Below are positions 29,428 to 39,555 of a DNA stretch of 64,000 bases, in pieces (within the stretch, counting starts at the first letter, position 1; each line of letters opens with the position of its first letter). The stretch is from Aureimonas sp. ME7 (lineage in GTDB: Bacteria; Pseudomonadota; Alphaproteobacteria; Rhizobiales; Rhizobiaceae), in assembly GCF_903970965.1 (NCBI RefSeq), contig NZ_CAJCKW010000004.1:62001-126000 (forward strand), written 5' to 3'. The translations under genes were made by a program, and so were the position numbers. Below the pieces are notes generated by a model. It had not been told where the DNA came from. It saw nothing but the letters and a program-made list of their open reading frames with translations, and searched no databases.

Positions 29428-31623
29428 ATGATGCGGCAGTATGAACTCGTCGAGCGCGTGGCGGCCTACAAGCCGAACCTCGATGAGGCGCTGCTCAACC
29501 GGGCCTATGTCTACGCCATGCAGAAGCACGGCGCGCAGAAGCGGGTGAACGGCGACCCGTATTTCTCGCACCCGCTCGAAGTCGCCGCGATCCTCACCAA
29601 CCTGCGTCTCGACGAGGCGACGATCGCCACCGCGCTCCTGCACGACACGATCGAGGACACGGACGCGACGAGGAAGGAGCTCGACCACCTCTTCGGCCAG
29701 AAGATCGGGACGCTCGTCGAAGGGCTGACCAAGATCCGCCGGCTCGACCTCGTGTCGAAGAAGACCGCGCAGGCCGAGAACCTTCGCAAGCTGCTCCTGG
29801 CGATCGCGGACGACATCCGCGTCCTTCTCGTCAAGCTCGCGGACCGGCTGCACAACATGCGCACGCTTCATCACATGAAGCCGGAGAAGCGCGCGCGCAT
29901 CGCCGAGGAGACGATGGACATCTATGCCCCGCTCGCCGGGCGCATGGGCATGCACGACATGCGCGAGGAGCTGGAAACCCTCTCGTTCAAGTATCTCAAC
30001 GCCGAAGCCTACGAGACCGTCACGGCGCGTCTCGCCGAGCTTCGCGACCGCCATTCCGAAACGATCGCCCAGATCGAGGAAACGCTCACCGTTCGCCTGA
30101 AAGAGAAGGGGATCCATTCCTCCGTCTCGGGCCGCCAGAAGAAGCCCTATTCGGTGTTCTCCAAGATGCAGCGCAAGGCGCTGTCGCTGGAGCAGCTGTC
30201 CGACATCTTCGGCTTCCGCGTCATCGTGCCGGACGAGGAGGACTGCTACCGCACGCTCGGCATCGTTCACCGCACCTGGCCGCTCGTGCCCGGCCGGTTC
30301 AAGGACTACATCTCGATCCCCAAGCAGAACGGATACCGTTCGCTCCACACCACCATCGTCGGCCCCTCGCGCCAGCGCGTGGAACTGCAGATCCGTACCG
30401 AGGGGATGCACCACGTCAACGAATACGGCATCGCCGCGCACGAACTCTACAAGGACGGGCACGTCTCGCTTTCGACCGAGTCGGAAGCCTATTCCTGGCT
30501 GCGCCGCACGATCGAGTCGCTCTCGGAAGGCGATACGCCCGAGGAGTTCCTCGAGAACACCAAGCTCGAGCTGTTCCAGGATCAGGTCTTCTGCTTCACG
30601 CCCAAGGGCCGCCTGATCGCCCTGCCGCGCGGGGCGACGCCGATCGACTTCGCCTATGCCGTGCATACCGACGTCGGCGACACCTGCGTCGGCTGCAAGA
30701 TCGACGGGCGCATCATGCCGGTCGTCACCGAACTGACCAACGGCGACGAGGTCGAGATCATCCGCTCCAAGGCCGCCACCCCGCCGCCCGCCTGGGAGGA
30801 TGTGGCGGTGACGGGCAAGGCCCGCTCGGCGATTCGCCGCGCGGCGCGCCATGCCGTGCGCCGGCAATATTGCGGCCTCGGCCAGCAGATTCTGGAGCGT
30901 ACCTTCAACCGGGCCGGCAAGACCTTCGCGCGCGATGCGCTGAAGCCCTATTTGCAGAAACTCGGCCACCGCGACTTGGATGATGCGCTGGCAGCGGTCG
31001 GCCGGGGGGAACTGGCTTCGGCCGACGTGTTCCGCGCCGTTCACCCCGACTTCCAGGACAGCCGCGCCTTCAAGGGCGAGCGGCTCGGCGAAAAGGACGG
31101 CTGGTTCAATTTGAGAACCGCCAACGGTCTGATCTTCCGCGTGCCGGAGGAACTGGGCGAGGACGCGGGCGCTGCGCAGCTTCCCATTCGCGGCGCTGCA
31201 GGCGAACTGCCCGTGCGCTTCGGCCCGGACGGGGCGGTGCCCGGCGACCGGATCGTCGGCATCTTCCAGCCCGGGAGCGGCATCACGATCTACCCGATCC
31301 AGTCTCCGACGCTCACCGAATTCGACAATTCGCCCGATCGCTGGATCGACGTGCGCTGGGATCTCGACGCGGAGGCGACCGCGCGCTTTCCCGCCAAGAT
31401 TCGCGTCGCCGCCCTCAACGAGCCGGGGACGCTGGCCGAGATCGCCGAGACGATCGCCCTCAACGACGCCAATATCCACAACCTTTCCATGGCCTCGACG
31501 GCGCCCGACGTGACGACCATGGTGCTGGATCTGGAGGTCTGGGACCTCCAGCACCTGACGCGCACGCTCAATCAGTTGCGCGCCAAGGCTTGCGTCACCG
31601 ACGCCATCCGTGTGAACGGCTGA
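29428..31623 (+). CDS. rsh: Bifunctional (p)ppGpp synthetase/hydrolase, Rsh (RelA/SpoT)
   Basis: Single long RelA/SpoT homologue that makes and degrades the stringent-response alarmone. The 731 residues hold an intact hydrolase HD domain (His48 in FSHPLEV, His72-Asp73 in LLHDTIEDT), a synthetase domain (about 245-355; [19 protein letters not shown]), a TGS domain (about 383-445) and a C-terminal ACT domain (about 655-731). Both catalytic halves look functional. It lies between rpoZ and pyrE, the usual place in Hyphomicrobiales. Confidence 0.97.
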   Translation: MMRQYELVERVAAYKPNLDEALLNRAYVYAMQKHGAQKRVNGDPYFSHPLEVAAILTNLRLDEATIATALLHDTIEDTDATRKELDHLFGQKIGTLVEGLTKIRRLDLVSKKTAQAENLRKLLLAIADDIRVLLVKLADRLHNMRTLHHMKPEKRARIAEETMDIYAPLAGRMGMHDMREELETLSFKYLNAEAYETVTARLAELRDRHSETIAQIEETLTVRLKEKGIHSSVSGRQKKPYSVFSKMQRKALSLEQLSDIFGFRVIVPDEEDCYRTLGIVHRTWPLVPGRFKDYISIPKQNGYRSLHTTIVGPSRQRVELQIRTEGMHHVNEYGIAAHELYKDGHVSLSTESEAYSWLRRTIESLSEGDTPEEFLENTKLELFQDQVFCFTPKGRLIALPRGATPIDFAYAVHTDVGDTCVGCKIDGRIMPVVTELTNGDEVEIIRSKAATPPPAWEDVAVTGKARSAIRRAARHAVRRQYCGLGQQILERTFNRAGKTFARDALKPYLQKLGHRDLDDALAAVGRGELASADVFRAVHPDFQDSRAFKGERLGEKDGWFNLRTANGLIFRVPEELGEDAGAAQLPIRGAAGELPVRFGPDGAVPGDRIVGIFQPGSGITIYPIQSPTLTEFDNSPDRWIDVRWDLDAEATARFPAKIRVAALNEPGTLAEIAETIALNDANIHNLSMASTAPDVTTMVLDLEVWDLQHLTRTLNQLRAKACVTDAIRVNG

Positions 31624-31663
31624 TCTCCGAAGGTATCGCGATCAGCGCCAGGGGCCGTCGGAC

Positions 31664-32242
31664 ATGCAGACCGAAGACGTCATCGAGATTTTCCGCAAGG
31701 CCGGAGCCTATCTGGAAGGGCACTTCATTCTGACCTCCGGGCGGCGCAGCCCGATCTTCCTGCAGAAGGCGCGGGTGTTCATGCATCCGCAATACACCGA
31801 GGAACTCTGCAAGGCGCTGGCCGAACGGCTGCGCGCGGCGATCGGCGGGCCGATCGACTATATCGTCGGCCCGGCCGTCGGCGGTCTCATTCCGGCCTAC
31901 GAGACCTCGCGCCATCTCGGCGCCCCCTCGATCTACGTCGAGCGCGAGAACGGCGTCTTTCGCTTGCGCCGCTTCGAGATCCCGAAGGGTGCGCGGGTGG
32001 TGATCATCGAGGACATCGTGACGACGGGCTTGTCGATCCGCGAAACGATCACCTGCCTGCGCGAGCTCGGCGCCGAGGTGCTGGCGGCGGGTTGCGTCGT
32101 GGACCGCTCGGCGGGCAAGGTCGATGTCGGCGTGCCGCTCGTGTCGCTGGCGCAATACGAGGTGCCGAGCTACGCTGCGGACGATCTGCCCCCGGAACTT
32201 GCCGCAATTGCGCCTATCAAACCCGGTAGCCGCTCGCTCTAG
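31664..32242 (+). CDS. pyrE: Orotate phosphoribosyltransferase
   Basis: Joins orotate and PRPP to form OMP in pyrimidine synthesis. The 192-residue protein has the PRPP-binding loop [13 protein letters not shown], the catalytic-loop region [17 protein letters not shown], and the N-terminal [11 protein letters not shown] that contacts orotate. It belongs to the short PyrE subgroup found in alphaproteobacteria. It is 40 bp after rsh and 23 bp before the DUF2062 gene, in the same direction. Confidence 0.96.
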   Translation: MQTEDVIEIFRKAGAYLEGHFILTSGRRSPIFLQKARVFMHPQYTEELCKALAERLRAAIGGPIDYIVGPAVGGLIPAYETSRHLGAPSIYVERENGVFRLRRFEIPKGARVVIIEDIVTTGLSIRETITCLRELGAEVLAAGCVVDRSAGKVDVGVPLVSLAQYEVPSYAADDLPPELAAIAPIKPGSRSL

Positions 32243-32265
32243 TTGCCCTTGGAATCCAACGATCC

Positions 32266-32841
32266 ATGCTCTTCCGGCGTCGCCAGCCCGAAACCCTCGC
32301 GCAGCGCCTGCGCGGCGCCCTGTGGCCGCGCCGGTCGTGGCGGCGCTCGCTGCGCTACATGCAGAAGCGCGTCCTGCGCCTGCGCGCGACGCCGCACGCG
32401 GTGGCGGCGGGCGTCGCGGCCGGCGTCTTCGCGACCTTTACGCCGCTGATCGGCTTCCACTTCGTGATGGCCTTCGTGATCGCCTATCTGATCGGCGGAA
32501 ACATCGCGGCGGCTGCGCTGGGTTGCCTGATCGGCAACCCGCTGACCTATCCCGTGATCTGGGCCTCGACCTACGAGGCGGGGCGCTACGTCCTGCGCGC
32601 CGAAGTGCCGGATGGGCATGCGCCCGAAAGCCTCGGCTCCGCGCTGACGCATATGGACATCACGGCGATCTGGGAGCCCTACCTCAAGCCGATGCTGGTC
32701 GGCAGCGTCCCGCTCGGTCTGTTCTTCGCCTTTGTCGCCTACGCCCTGGTCCGCATCGGCGTCCAAAGCTTCCAGACCGCGCGCTCGCACAGGGCGAAGG
32801 TCGGTCGGGCAGGCCCCCGTTCGGCGGGAATGCCGTCGTGA
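32266..32841 (+). CDS. DUF2062 domain membrane protein
   Basis: A 191-residue inner-membrane protein. A basic N-terminal stretch (about 1-45, many Arg) precedes the DUF2062 core with [20 protein letters not shown] and the conserved [20 protein letters not shown] motif, then a last hydrophobic helix near 145-165. The biochemical role of the family is unknown; the gene is constantly found before acpS and lepB in this order. Its TGA overlaps the GTG start of acpS by 4 bp. Confidence 0.88.
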   Translation: MLFRRRQPETLAQRLRGALWPRRSWRRSLRYMQKRVLRLRATPHAVAAGVAAGVFATFTPLIGFHFVMAFVIAYLIGGNIAAAALGCLIGNPLTYPVIWASTYEAGRYVLRAEVPDGHAPESLGSALTHMDITAIWEPYLKPMLVGSVPLGLFFAFVAYALVRIGVQSFQTARSHRAKVGRAGPRSAGMPS

Positions 32842-33242
32842 TCATCGGCTTGGGAAGCGACCTCATCGATATCCGTCGCATCGAAAAGACTCTCGATCGG
32901 CATGGGAGCCGGTTCACCGAACGCGTCTACACGCCGATCGAGCGCGAAAAATCCGATCGTCGTGCCCAGCGCGCGGCGTCCTACGCCAAACGCTTTGCGG
33001 CCAAGGAAGCCTGTGCCAAGGCGCTCGGAACCGGTCTGTCCCAGGGTGTCTTCTGGCGCGACATGGGCGTCGTCAACCTGCCGAGCGGCCAGCCGACCAT
33101 GGCGCTGACCGGCGGAGCGGCCGAACGGCTCGCCCGGATGCTTCCCGAAGGGCATCGCGGGGTGATCCACTTGACGATCACCGACGATTTTCCGCTGGCC
33201 CAGGCCTTCGTCATCATCGAGGCCCTTCCCGGCACGGTTTGA
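32838..33242 (+). CDS. acpS: Holo-[acyl-carrier-protein] synthase
   Basis: Transfers the 4'-phosphopantetheine arm from CoA to acyl carrier protein. The 134-residue length is normal. The N-terminal [15 protein letters not shown] with Mg-binding Asp8 and the [16 protein letters not shown] motif with the second acidic ligand are both present. The start is GTG at 32838, overlapping the preceding stop (GTGA), which indicates coupled translation. Confidence 0.95.
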   Translation: MIIGLGSDLIDIRRIEKTLDRHGSRFTERVYTPIEREKSDRRAQRAASYAKRFAAKEACAKALGTGLSQGVFWRDMGVVNLPSGQPTMALTGGAAERLARMLPEGHRGVIHLTITDDFPLAQAFVIIEALPGTV

Positions 33243-33339
33243 GGCGCGGCCGGGAAACCGTTGCCGAAACCTTGCCGAGCCGTTACTAGGGCCGGGTGCG
33301 CCTCGGGGCGCGCAAGACCGCAATCAGGAACGCATTCGT

Positions 33340-34074
33340 ATGGTCGATCGCGCCGTCAGCAAGGACAAGGGTGGCTTCGGGGAGACGGTGAAGGTCGTCG
33401 TCCAGGCGCTGTTGCTTGCGCTGGTCATCCGCACCTTCCTGTTCCAGCCCTTCTCGATCCCGTCCGGCTCGATGATGCCGACGCTTCTGATCGGCGACTA
33501 TCTCTTCGTTTCGAAGTGGTCCTACGGTTTCTCGAAATACTCGCTGCCCTTTTCACCGGATCTGTTCGACGGCCGCATCCTGGCGTCCGACCCCGAACGC
33601 GGCGACGTCATCGTCTTCCGCAAGCCGAACGAGGTGCAGACCGACTACATCAAGCGCCTGATCGGCCTGCCGGGCGATCGCGTCCAGATGCGCGAGGGCG
33701 TGCTCTACATCAACGGGCAGGCGGTGCCCAAGGAGCCGGACGGCTTCTTCACCACCGAAAGCGGCACGCAGATCCCGCAATATCGCGAAACGCTGCCGAA
33801 CGGCGTGACCTACACGACGTTGGATGCCGAGCCCGATTCCGTCGGCGACAACACGCGCGAGTTCGTCGTGCCCGCCGGTCACTACTTCATGATGGGCGAC
33901 AACCGCGACAACTCGCTGGATAGCCGCTTCGACGTCGGCTACGTGCCCTTCGAGAATTTCGTCGGCAAGGCGCGGGTGATCTTCTTCTCCATGCAGAACG
34001 ACGCTTCGCCGCTCAAGATCTGGGAATGGCCGACCAACATGCTGCCGGGCCGCATCCTGACATGGCTCGGGTGA
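33340..34074 (+). CDS. lepB: Signal peptidase I
   Basis: Inner-membrane serine protease that removes signal peptides of exported proteins. The 244-residue protein has a single N-terminal membrane helix (about 16-36), the catalytic Ser44 in PSGSMMPTL, the general base Lys105 in YIKRLIGLPGD, and the downstream GDNRDNSLDSR box. It is 97 bp after acpS. Its stop overlaps the start of rnc. Confidence 0.97.
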   Translation: MVDRAVSKDKGGFGETVKVVVQALLLALVIRTFLFQPFSIPSGSMMPTLLIGDYLFVSKWSYGFSKYSLPFSPDLFDGRILASDPERGDVIVFRKPNEVQTDYIKRLIGLPGDRVQMREGVLYINGQAVPKEPDGFFTTESGTQIPQYRETLPNGVTYTTLDAEPDSVGDNTREFVVPAGHYFMMGDNRDNSLDSRFDVGYVPFENFVGKARVIFFSMQNDASPLKIWEWPTNMLPGRILTWLG

Positions 34075-34769
34075 AGGGCAACAGCGACGCGCTGGATCGC
34101 CTGCAGGACCGGATCGGCCTGCGCTTCGCCGACCTGAACCGGCTGGAGCGGGCACTCACCCATTCCAGCCTCAAGAAGTCGTCCACCGGCTCCAGCTACG
34201 AGCGGCTGGAATTCCTGGGCGACCGCGTTCTTGGCCTCGTCATCGCCGAGAAGGTCTTCGAGCTTTATCCCAAATCCGACGAAGGCGACCTGTCGCTCCG
34301 CCTCAACACGCTGGTCAGCGCGCAGACCTGCGCGGCCGTCGCCGACGAGATCGGGCTCTACGAATTCATTCGTCATGGCGCGGATTTGAAGCGCGCGGCC
34401 GCCGGTAAGAACCGCAACATCCGCGCCGACGTGGTGGAGGCGCTGATCGCCGCGATCTACCTCGAGCATGGTCTGGAGGTGGCGCGCGGCTTCATCTTGG
34501 AGCGCTGGGCTTCCCATATCGCGGCGCCGCAGGTGGCGCGGCGGGACCCGAAGACCGAGCTTCAGGAATGGGCGCACAAGCGTTCCGGCGCGCCGCCGAC
34601 CTACGAGCTTCTCGACCGGTCCGGCCCCGACCACGAGCCCGTCTTCACCGTTCGCGCCTCGGTCGCGAAGGTGGTGCCGGCCGAGGGGAGCGGGCCGTCC
34701 AAGCGTGTGGCGGAACAACGGGCCGCCGAGGCGATTCTCACTCGCGAAGGCGTGTGGGAAACATCCTGA
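34062..34769 (+). CDS. rnc: Ribonuclease III
   Basis: Double-strand-specific endoribonuclease for rRNA and mRNA processing. It has the signature ERLEFLGDRVLGLVIAE, the second acidic cluster in IRADVVEALIAAIYLE, and a C-terminal double-stranded RNA-binding domain from about residue 160. Two starts are possible: ATG at 34062 (13-bp overlap with lepB, 235 residues) and GTG at 34071 (4-bp GTGA overlap). I prefer the ATG, but the GTG is plausible given the coupling style of this region. Confidence 0.96.
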   Translation: MARVKGNSDALDRLQDRIGLRFADLNRLERALTHSSLKKSSTGSSYERLEFLGDRVLGLVIAEKVFELYPKSDEGDLSLRLNTLVSAQTCAAVADEIGLYEFIRHGADLKRAAAGKNRNIRADVVEALIAAIYLEHGLEVARGFILERWASHIAAPQVARRDPKTELQEWAHKRSGAPPTYELLDRSGPDHEPVFTVRASVAKVVPAEGSGPSKRVAEQRAAEAILTREGVWETS

Positions 34770-34848
34770 ACGGGCATTCCATGGGCGCCGAGAAGCGTCC
34801 TCATTCCTCAGGCCGCCGCGAAAAGCGGACCCAAGAGCGAGAGCACCT

Positions 34849-35796
34849 TTGAGCGAACACGAAACGACGCCGGACGAGACCACAACAGCCGTCGAGGCCG
34901 AAACCCCGACGCGATCCGGCTTCGTAGCGCTCCTCGGCGCGCCCAATGCCGGCAAGTCGACGCTGGTGAACCAGCTCGTCGGCACCAAGGTCTCGATCGT
35001 CACGCACAAGGTGCAGACGACGCGCGCGCTGGTGCGCGGCATCGCGATCCGCGACCGGACGCAGATCGTCTTCGTCGACACGCCCGGCGTCTTCAACCCG
35101 AAGCGGCGTCTCGACCGCGCCATGGTGCGCACCGCCTGGGGCGGCGCAAAGGACGCCGATATCGTTCTGCCAATCATCGACGCCGATCGCGGCTTGAACG
35201 ACGAGGTCCAAGCGATCCTCGCCCAGCTCGCCGACGTGAAGCAGCCCAAGGTTCTGCTTCTCAACAAGGTGGACCGGATCAAGCGCGACCGCCTCCTCGG
35301 CATGACGCAGGAGGTCAGCGCCAAGGCCGATTTCGAGCGCGTGTTCATGATCTCCGCGCTGACCGGATCGGGCTGCGACGACTTGATGTCGTTTCTGGCC
35401 CAGCGCCTGCCGGAAGGCCCGTGGTACTACCCGGAAGACCAGATTTCCGACCTGCCGCTGCGCCAGCTCGCGGCCGAGATCACCCGCGAGAAGCTCTATC
35501 TCCGCCTCCACCAGGAGCTTCCCTACGCTTCGACCGTGGAAACCGAGCTGTGGGAGCAGCGGCCCGACGGGTCGGTGCGCATCGAGCAGACGATCTATGT
35601 CGAGCGTCCGTCGCAGAAGGCGATCGTTCTCGGCCACAAGGGCGAGACGGTGAAGGCGATCGGACAGGCGGCGCGCAAGGAGATCACGGAAGCGGCGGAA
35701 CAGAAGGTCCATCTCTTCCTGTTCGTGAAGGTGCGCGAGAACTGGGGCGACGATCCCGAACGCTATCGCGAGATGGGGCTCGACTTCTCGTCCTGA
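34849..35796 (+). CDS. era: GTPase Era
   Basis: Ribosome-associated GTPase needed for 16S rRNA maturation and 30S assembly. From the proposed TTG start it has 315 residues: an acidic N-terminal extension of about 20, then G1 GAPNAGKS (30-37), switch G3 DTPG, G4 NKVD, and a C-terminal KH domain with the GHKGETVKAIGQAARKEI motif. No ATG lies between the rnc stop and the G1 motif in frame; the TTG at 34849 gives an N-terminus like that of other Hyphomicrobiales Era proteins. The start is therefore inferred. Confidence 0.93.
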   Translation: MSEHETTPDETTTAVEAETPTRSGFVALLGAPNAGKSTLVNQLVGTKVSIVTHKVQTTRALVRGIAIRDRTQIVFVDTPGVFNPKRRLDRAMVRTAWGGAKDADIVLPIIDADRGLNDEVQAILAQLADVKQPKVLLLNKVDRIKRDRLLGMTQEVSAKADFERVFMISALTGSGCDDLMSFLAQRLPEGPWYYPEDQISDLPLRQLAAEITREKLYLRLHQELPYASTVETELWEQRPDGSVRIEQTIYVERPSQKAIVLGHKGETVKAIGQAARKEITEAAEQKVHLFLFVKVRENWGDDPERYREMGLDFSS

Positions 35797-35879
35797 GCAT
35801 TCCCCGTCTCGTGTAAGAAGGCCTAAGCCGTCCTATATGAAAGGCCTGGCGCAGCGCGAACGGAGCATCCTCGCTTCCC

Positions 35880-36605
35880 ATGGAGTGGCGTGAACAGGGC
35901 ATCGTTCTCGGCGTTCGCCGGCAGGGCGAGACGAGTGTCGTCGCCGAGGTGATGACGCGCGCACGGGGCCGGCATCTTGGGCTCGTGCGTGGCGGGCGCT
36001 CGCGTCGGCTCCAGCCCGTTCTCCAGCCCGGCAACACGGTCGAGGCGACCTGGCGCGCCCGGCTCGACGAGCATCTCGGTTTCATGACGGTGGAGCCGGT
36101 CGAGCTTCGCGCCGCGCAATTGATGGGAAGCGCCGTCGGGCTCTACGGCATTCAGCTTCTGGCTGCGCACTTGCGCCTTCTGCCCGAGCGCGACGCGCAT
36201 CCGCGCCTGTTCGACGCGCTGGAACTGATCGTCGGACACCTGCACGATCCCTTGTCGGCCGGCGCGCTGATCCTGCGCTTCGAGATCGCGCTTTTGGAGG
36301 AGCTCGGCTTCGGCCTCGATCTCGAAACCTGCGCGGCCACCGGCGGGCGCGAGGCTCTCGTCTATGTCTCGCCGAAATCGGGCCGAGCGGTCAGCCGCGA
36401 GGCCGGCGAGCCGTGGAAGGACAGGCTGCTGCCGCTGCCGGCCTTTCTCCACGATGCGGCGGCGCCGACCGATCTGGCGGAAATCGGCGCCGGGTTTCGG
36501 ATGACCCGCTTCTTCCTCGCTCGCCATGTCTGGGAGCCGCGGGGCCTGCCCGAGCCGGAAGCCCGGCTGGGCACGCTCGGCGTCATCAACCGTTCGAAAG
36601 CGTGA
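35880..36605 (+). CDS. recO: DNA repair protein RecO
   Basis: Helps load RecA on SSB-coated DNA in the RecFOR pathway. The 241-residue protein begins [17 protein letters not shown], the standard OB-fold opening with an arginine-rich loop ([16 protein letters not shown]), and has the helical C-terminal domain with [15 protein letters not shown]. The zinc-finger cysteines of some RecO proteins are absent, as in many alphaproteobacteria. It closes the lepB-rnc-era-recO run; its last 20 bases overlap the convergent phosphatase gene. Confidence 0.94.
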   Translation: MEWREQGIVLGVRRQGETSVVAEVMTRARGRHLGLVRGGRSRRLQPVLQPGNTVEATWRARLDEHLGFMTVEPVELRAAQLMGSAVGLYGIQLLAAHLRLLPERDAHPRLFDALELIVGHLHDPLSAGALILRFEIALLEELGFGLDLETCAATGGREALVYVSPKSGRAVSREAGEPWKDRLLPLPAFLHDAAAPTDLAEIGAGFRMTRFFLARHVWEPRGLPEPEARLGTLGVINRSKA

Positions 36606-37110
36606 GCGGGAGAACGAACGGCGTTCCGGCAAAGGCATCCGCGCCGCGTCCGATCCGCTGAATCGCGGCCACCATACGCCCGCCGCGCCCGAGCTTTTCG
36701 TCGGCTAGTTGGATCAGGAGCGGGTTGGGCGTCGCCGAGGGCGCGCGGCGGCGGAGCTCCTGCGCCAAGGCTTCCTCGTCGAGCTCCGGGTTGATTGCGA
36801 TCGCCAGGATATAGGCTGCCGCCGTCGACCGGCTGATGCCGGCCCAGCAATGGACGGCGAGCGGCTTCTCGCGGTTCCAGCGCCGGCCGAACTCCAGAAG
36901 CTGGTCGAGATGGTGCGACCCCGGGTGCGTCAGCCCTTCGGCGGGCGCGGCGATGTCGTTCATGCCGAGAAACAGATGCCGCTCCGCGCCGATCGAGGGC
37001 GGACGCTCTACTGCCGTGTCGGCGTTGATCAGCGTCACCACGTCGCCCGCGCCGTGCTCGGCGACGGTCGCGTGCAGATCGGCGAGCGAAGAAACCACGA
37101 GGTAGGTCAC
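36586..37110 (-). CDS. Protein tyrosine phosphatase-like protein
   Basis: A 174-residue cysteine phosphatase with the P-loop [15 protein letters not shown]: nucleophile Cys88 and Arg94 fit the C-x5-R rule. No upstream general-acid loop can be assigned with certainty. The substrate (phosphotyrosine, phosphoinositide or other) is unknown. Its ATG overlaps the stop of the HD-domain gene (ATGA), so it is the last gene of a coupled ygfZ-HD-phosphatase operon. The 3' end overlaps recO by 20 bp tail to tail. Confidence 0.82.
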   Translation of the reverse strand: MTYLVVSSLADLHATVAEHGAGDVVTLINADTAVERPPSIGAERHLFLGMNDIAAPAEGLTHPGSHHLDQLLEFGRRWNREKPLAVHCWAGISRSTAAAYILAIAINPELDEEALAQELRRRAPSATPNPLLIQLADEKLGRGGRMVAAIQRIGRGADAFAGTPFVLPLTLSNG

Positions 37111-37745
37111 GAGGCGATCGTCCTTTTCGTTGGAATGGCGCCGATATCCCGCAGGAAGCGGAAGCGCTCGATGAAGCGTCGGCCGATATCGGCGGCAGGC
37201 AGGGGGGTGAAGCGGTCAGGGGAAAGCGCCACGCCGCCCGGCTTGCCGAACAAGGCTTCGGCTTCCCTCGGCTCGAAGCCGGCCAGAAGCCTCGCCTCGA
37301 AATGGGCGGACACTTTGTCGGCGCCCTTGATCGCGCGCTTTACCGATGCGGGCAGTTCCGCCGGCAGGCCGAAGCGCAGATGGATCGCGCCTTGCAGCCG
37401 CGCTTCGACGCCCTTGTAGTCGCCGCCGAGCACGCTCTTGAACGGCGAGATCATGTCGCCGATGACGTATTCGGGAGCATCATGAAGGAGGGCGGCCAAC
37501 CGCCAGCGCGGGTCCGGCTCTCGTGCCGCGATGATCTCCTCCACGATCAGCGAATGCTGCGCGACGGAAAAGGCGTGATCGCCAAGCGTTTGCCCGTTCC
37601 ACCGCGCGACGCGCGCCAGCCCGTGGGCGATGTCCTCGATCTCGATGTCGAGCGGGGAAGGGTCGAGCAGGTCGAGCCGGCGGCCAGACAGCATGCGCTG
37701 CCAGACGCGCGGCGGCCTGGGCGCCTTCGATCCACGTCCCGTCAT
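37107..37745 (-). CDS. HD-domain phosphohydrolase, YfbR-like
   Basis: A 212-residue protein with an HD-domain metal site: His in GDHAFSVAQHSLIV, the HD pair in ALLHDAPEYVIGD, and a later Asp in KGADKVSAHFEA. This arrangement matches YfbR-type 5'-nucleotidases acting on deoxynucleoside monophosphates. The ATG at 37745 overlaps the ygfZ stop by 4 bp (ATGA), and its own stop overlaps the phosphatase start in the same way. A longer in-frame start would lie inside ygfZ. Confidence 0.84.
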   Translation of the reverse strand: MTGRGSKAPRPPRVWQRMLSGRRLDLLDPSPLDIEIEDIAHGLARVARWNGQTLGDHAFSVAQHSLIVEEIIAAREPDPRWRLAALLHDAPEYVIGDMISPFKSVLGGDYKGVEARLQGAIHLRFGLPAELPASVKRAIKGADKVSAHFEARLLAGFEPREAEALFGKPGGVALSPDRFTPLPAADIGRRFIERFRFLRDIGAIPTKRTIAS

Positions 37746-38590
37746 GCCTCGTCGGCGGCCGGCGTGGCGGCGGGCTCCGGCAGGGCGTAGGCCGCCCATT
37801 CCGGAACCTCGGCTTCCAGCGGCACGCCGTCCGCGCTCAAGGTGCCGCCGACTGCCAGGGCGTCGGCGAGCTTGTCGATCCGCACCATGCCGACGCCGAG
37901 GCTGCCGGCCGCAGAGAGAACCGTGCCGATCGTCTTGCCCGAGGCCTTGAGGTTCGCGCCCGGCGTCAGGTGCCCCTCGGCGCGAAGCACCATGATGCGG
38001 CGGCGCGCGGTGCCGCGATGCTGCATCCGGGACACGACTTCCTGCCCGACATAGCAGCCCTTGCGGAACGAGACCCCGCCGTTCTGGTCGAGGAGGACAT
38101 CGTGCGGGAACACGTCGGAGGCGGGAAAATCCCGCTCCGCTTCGGTGATACCGAGCGAGAAGCGCAGCGCCTCGAACGCAGTCGTATCATCGTCCAGCGC
38201 TTCGGCTTGCGCTCCGTAGACGCGGAAAACCTCGGCGGGGAAACGCCGATCCCGAAGGCCGGATGCCGGCGAAGTCGCTTCGTCCCAGGCCGCACCGACG
38301 GCTTCGTCGGACGGGACGATCGCGACCTTGGCGCGGAGCTTGTAGAGCGTGAGGCGTTTGGCGAGGTCGCCGCGCGCACCGGCCGCGACGTCGAGGCGCA
38401 AACCGCCCTCGATGCGGCTCGCCAGAAAGTCGAAGAGGATCTTGCCCTGTGGCGTCAGGAGGGCAGAGGGCCGAACGTCGCCTTCCTCCAATGTTTCGAG
38501 GTCGGCGGTGACGAGATTCTGCAGGAAGGATTGGGCGTCCTCGCCCGTCACGTGAAGCGTGGAGCGATCGGACAGTCGGGCGGAGGGCAT
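37742..38590 (-). CDS. ygfZ: Folate-binding protein YgfZ/GcvT-like (Fe-S cluster maintenance)
   Basis: Tetrahydrofolate-binding protein that supports synthesis or repair of certain Fe-S enzymes. The 282-residue protein has the hallmark motif K-G-C-Y-x-G-Q-E (RKGCYVGQEVVSRMQ) with the conserved Cys, and the GcvT-like fold opening with ALLTPQGKILFDF. First gene of the ATGA-linked trio with the HD hydrolase and the phosphatase. The start MPSARLSDRSTL is the natural one. Confidence 0.93.
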   Translation of the reverse strand: MPSARLSDRSTLHVTGEDAQSFLQNLVTADLETLEEGDVRPSALLTPQGKILFDFLASRIEGGLRLDVAAGARGDLAKRLTLYKLRAKVAIVPSDEAVGAAWDEATSPASGLRDRRFPAEVFRVYGAQAEALDDDTTAFEALRFSLGITEAERDFPASDVFPHDVLLDQNGGVSFRKGCYVGQEVVSRMQHRGTARRRIMVLRAEGHLTPGANLKASGKTIGTVLSAAGSLGVGMVRIDKLADALAVGGTLSADGVPLEAEVPEWAAYALPEPAATPAADEA

Positions 38591-38673
38591 GGGCGGTGAT
38601 CCACTGGCTTCGAGCTCGGCGCTCGTTGCCTATGTGCCGATCCGTTCGTTGAAGACAAGGGGCTAAGCGCGGC

Positions 38674-39522
38674 TCAGTCGCCGGCGACGAAGAACTCGAA
38701 CCGCCCTTCCGGCGAGATGCCGACGCGGTAGAAGTCGTAGGCCCCGTTGGCCACCATGCGCTGGTAGTCGCCCGCAGTCACCAGCTCGAACAGCTCGACG
38801 AGCTGCGGCTTGGTCAGCGCTTCGAGGTTCACCTGCGTGAAATAGGGCCAGACGTAGATGTCGTTCTCGCCATCCGCGTCGAGGCGGACATGGGAGGCTT
38901 CCAGCGTTTCCAGGAGAATGGCGAGAAGCTCGACGCCTTCGCCGTCCCCCGATGCATCCTTGAGCGTCTGGATCGGGTCCTGCTCCAGCGGCTCGGCGGA
39001 CACCACCGTTGGGTCCGCTCCGGTTTCCAGAAGCGGACGGAGCTTCTCGATGTCGCCGCTGCGCGCCGCCTCCATCAGCTTCTCGCGCAGGTCGCGAACC
39101 GGCTTCGGCAGGCCTTCGTCGCCCCGCACGATCTCGATCGGGGGAAGCTCGGTCTGGGGTGTCGCCCGTGCGCCTTCTTGCGCGCCGGCATCGGCGTCCC
39201 CATCGATGCCGTCGTCGCTCGGCGCCGCTTCGTTCGTTTGCTGGGCCCCGGGGGCGGGAGGTGTGCTCGGAGCAACCGTAGGCGGTGTTTCCTGCGCGAC
39301 CCCGGCAGGCGGCGTCGGCTGACTGGCGGGGGGAGGGGCTGAGGGCTCGGGCGCGCCCGGAATGGGCGGCAGGGGGACCGAGACGATGCCTTCGCGGCCC
39401 GGTGGGACCGTGCCGTCCTCGCCCGTGATCTGCGAAAAGGCGAGGGCCGGCGCGGTCGCAAAGCCGCCGGTCAGAAGAAGGGCGGATGCCAGACAGGCGG
39501 CGCGGAGTCGTGAAACGGTCAT
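38674..39522 (-). CDS. Secreted Pro-rich protein with an ankyrin-like C-terminal domain
   Basis: A 282-residue exported protein: signal peptide with cleavage after ALA near residue 28, a low-complexity linker rich in Pro, Ala and Thr (about 45-125), and a folded C-terminal half starting LREKLMEAARSGDIEKLRPLLETGADP, which reads as an ankyrin-type helix pair. AAGGGA precedes the ATG. The remaining C-terminal part (YVWPYFTQVNLEALT...YDFYRVGISPEG) is conserved-looking but unassigned. Probably a periplasmic envelope protein. Function unknown. Confidence 0.72.
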   Translation of the reverse strand: MTVSRLRAACLASALLLTGGFATAPALAFSQITGEDGTVPPGREGIVSVPLPPIPGAPEPSAPPPASQPTPPAGVAQETPPTVAPSTPPAPGAQQTNEAAPSDDGIDGDADAGAQEGARATPQTELPPIEIVRGDEGLPKPVRDLREKLMEAARSGDIEKLRPLLETGADPTVVSAEPLEQDPIQTLKDASGDGEGVELLAILLETLEASHVRLDADGENDIYVWPYFTQVNLEALTKPQLVELFELVTAGDYQRMVANGAYDFYRVGISPEGRFEFFVAGD

Positions 39523-39555
39523 TCCGATCCCTTCGCGAACTCTGTCATGCCGAAT

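Noticed and set aside
29401-31554. 717-codon open frame antisense to rsh
   Set aside because: Shadow of the real gene; composition typical of GC-rich antisense frames.
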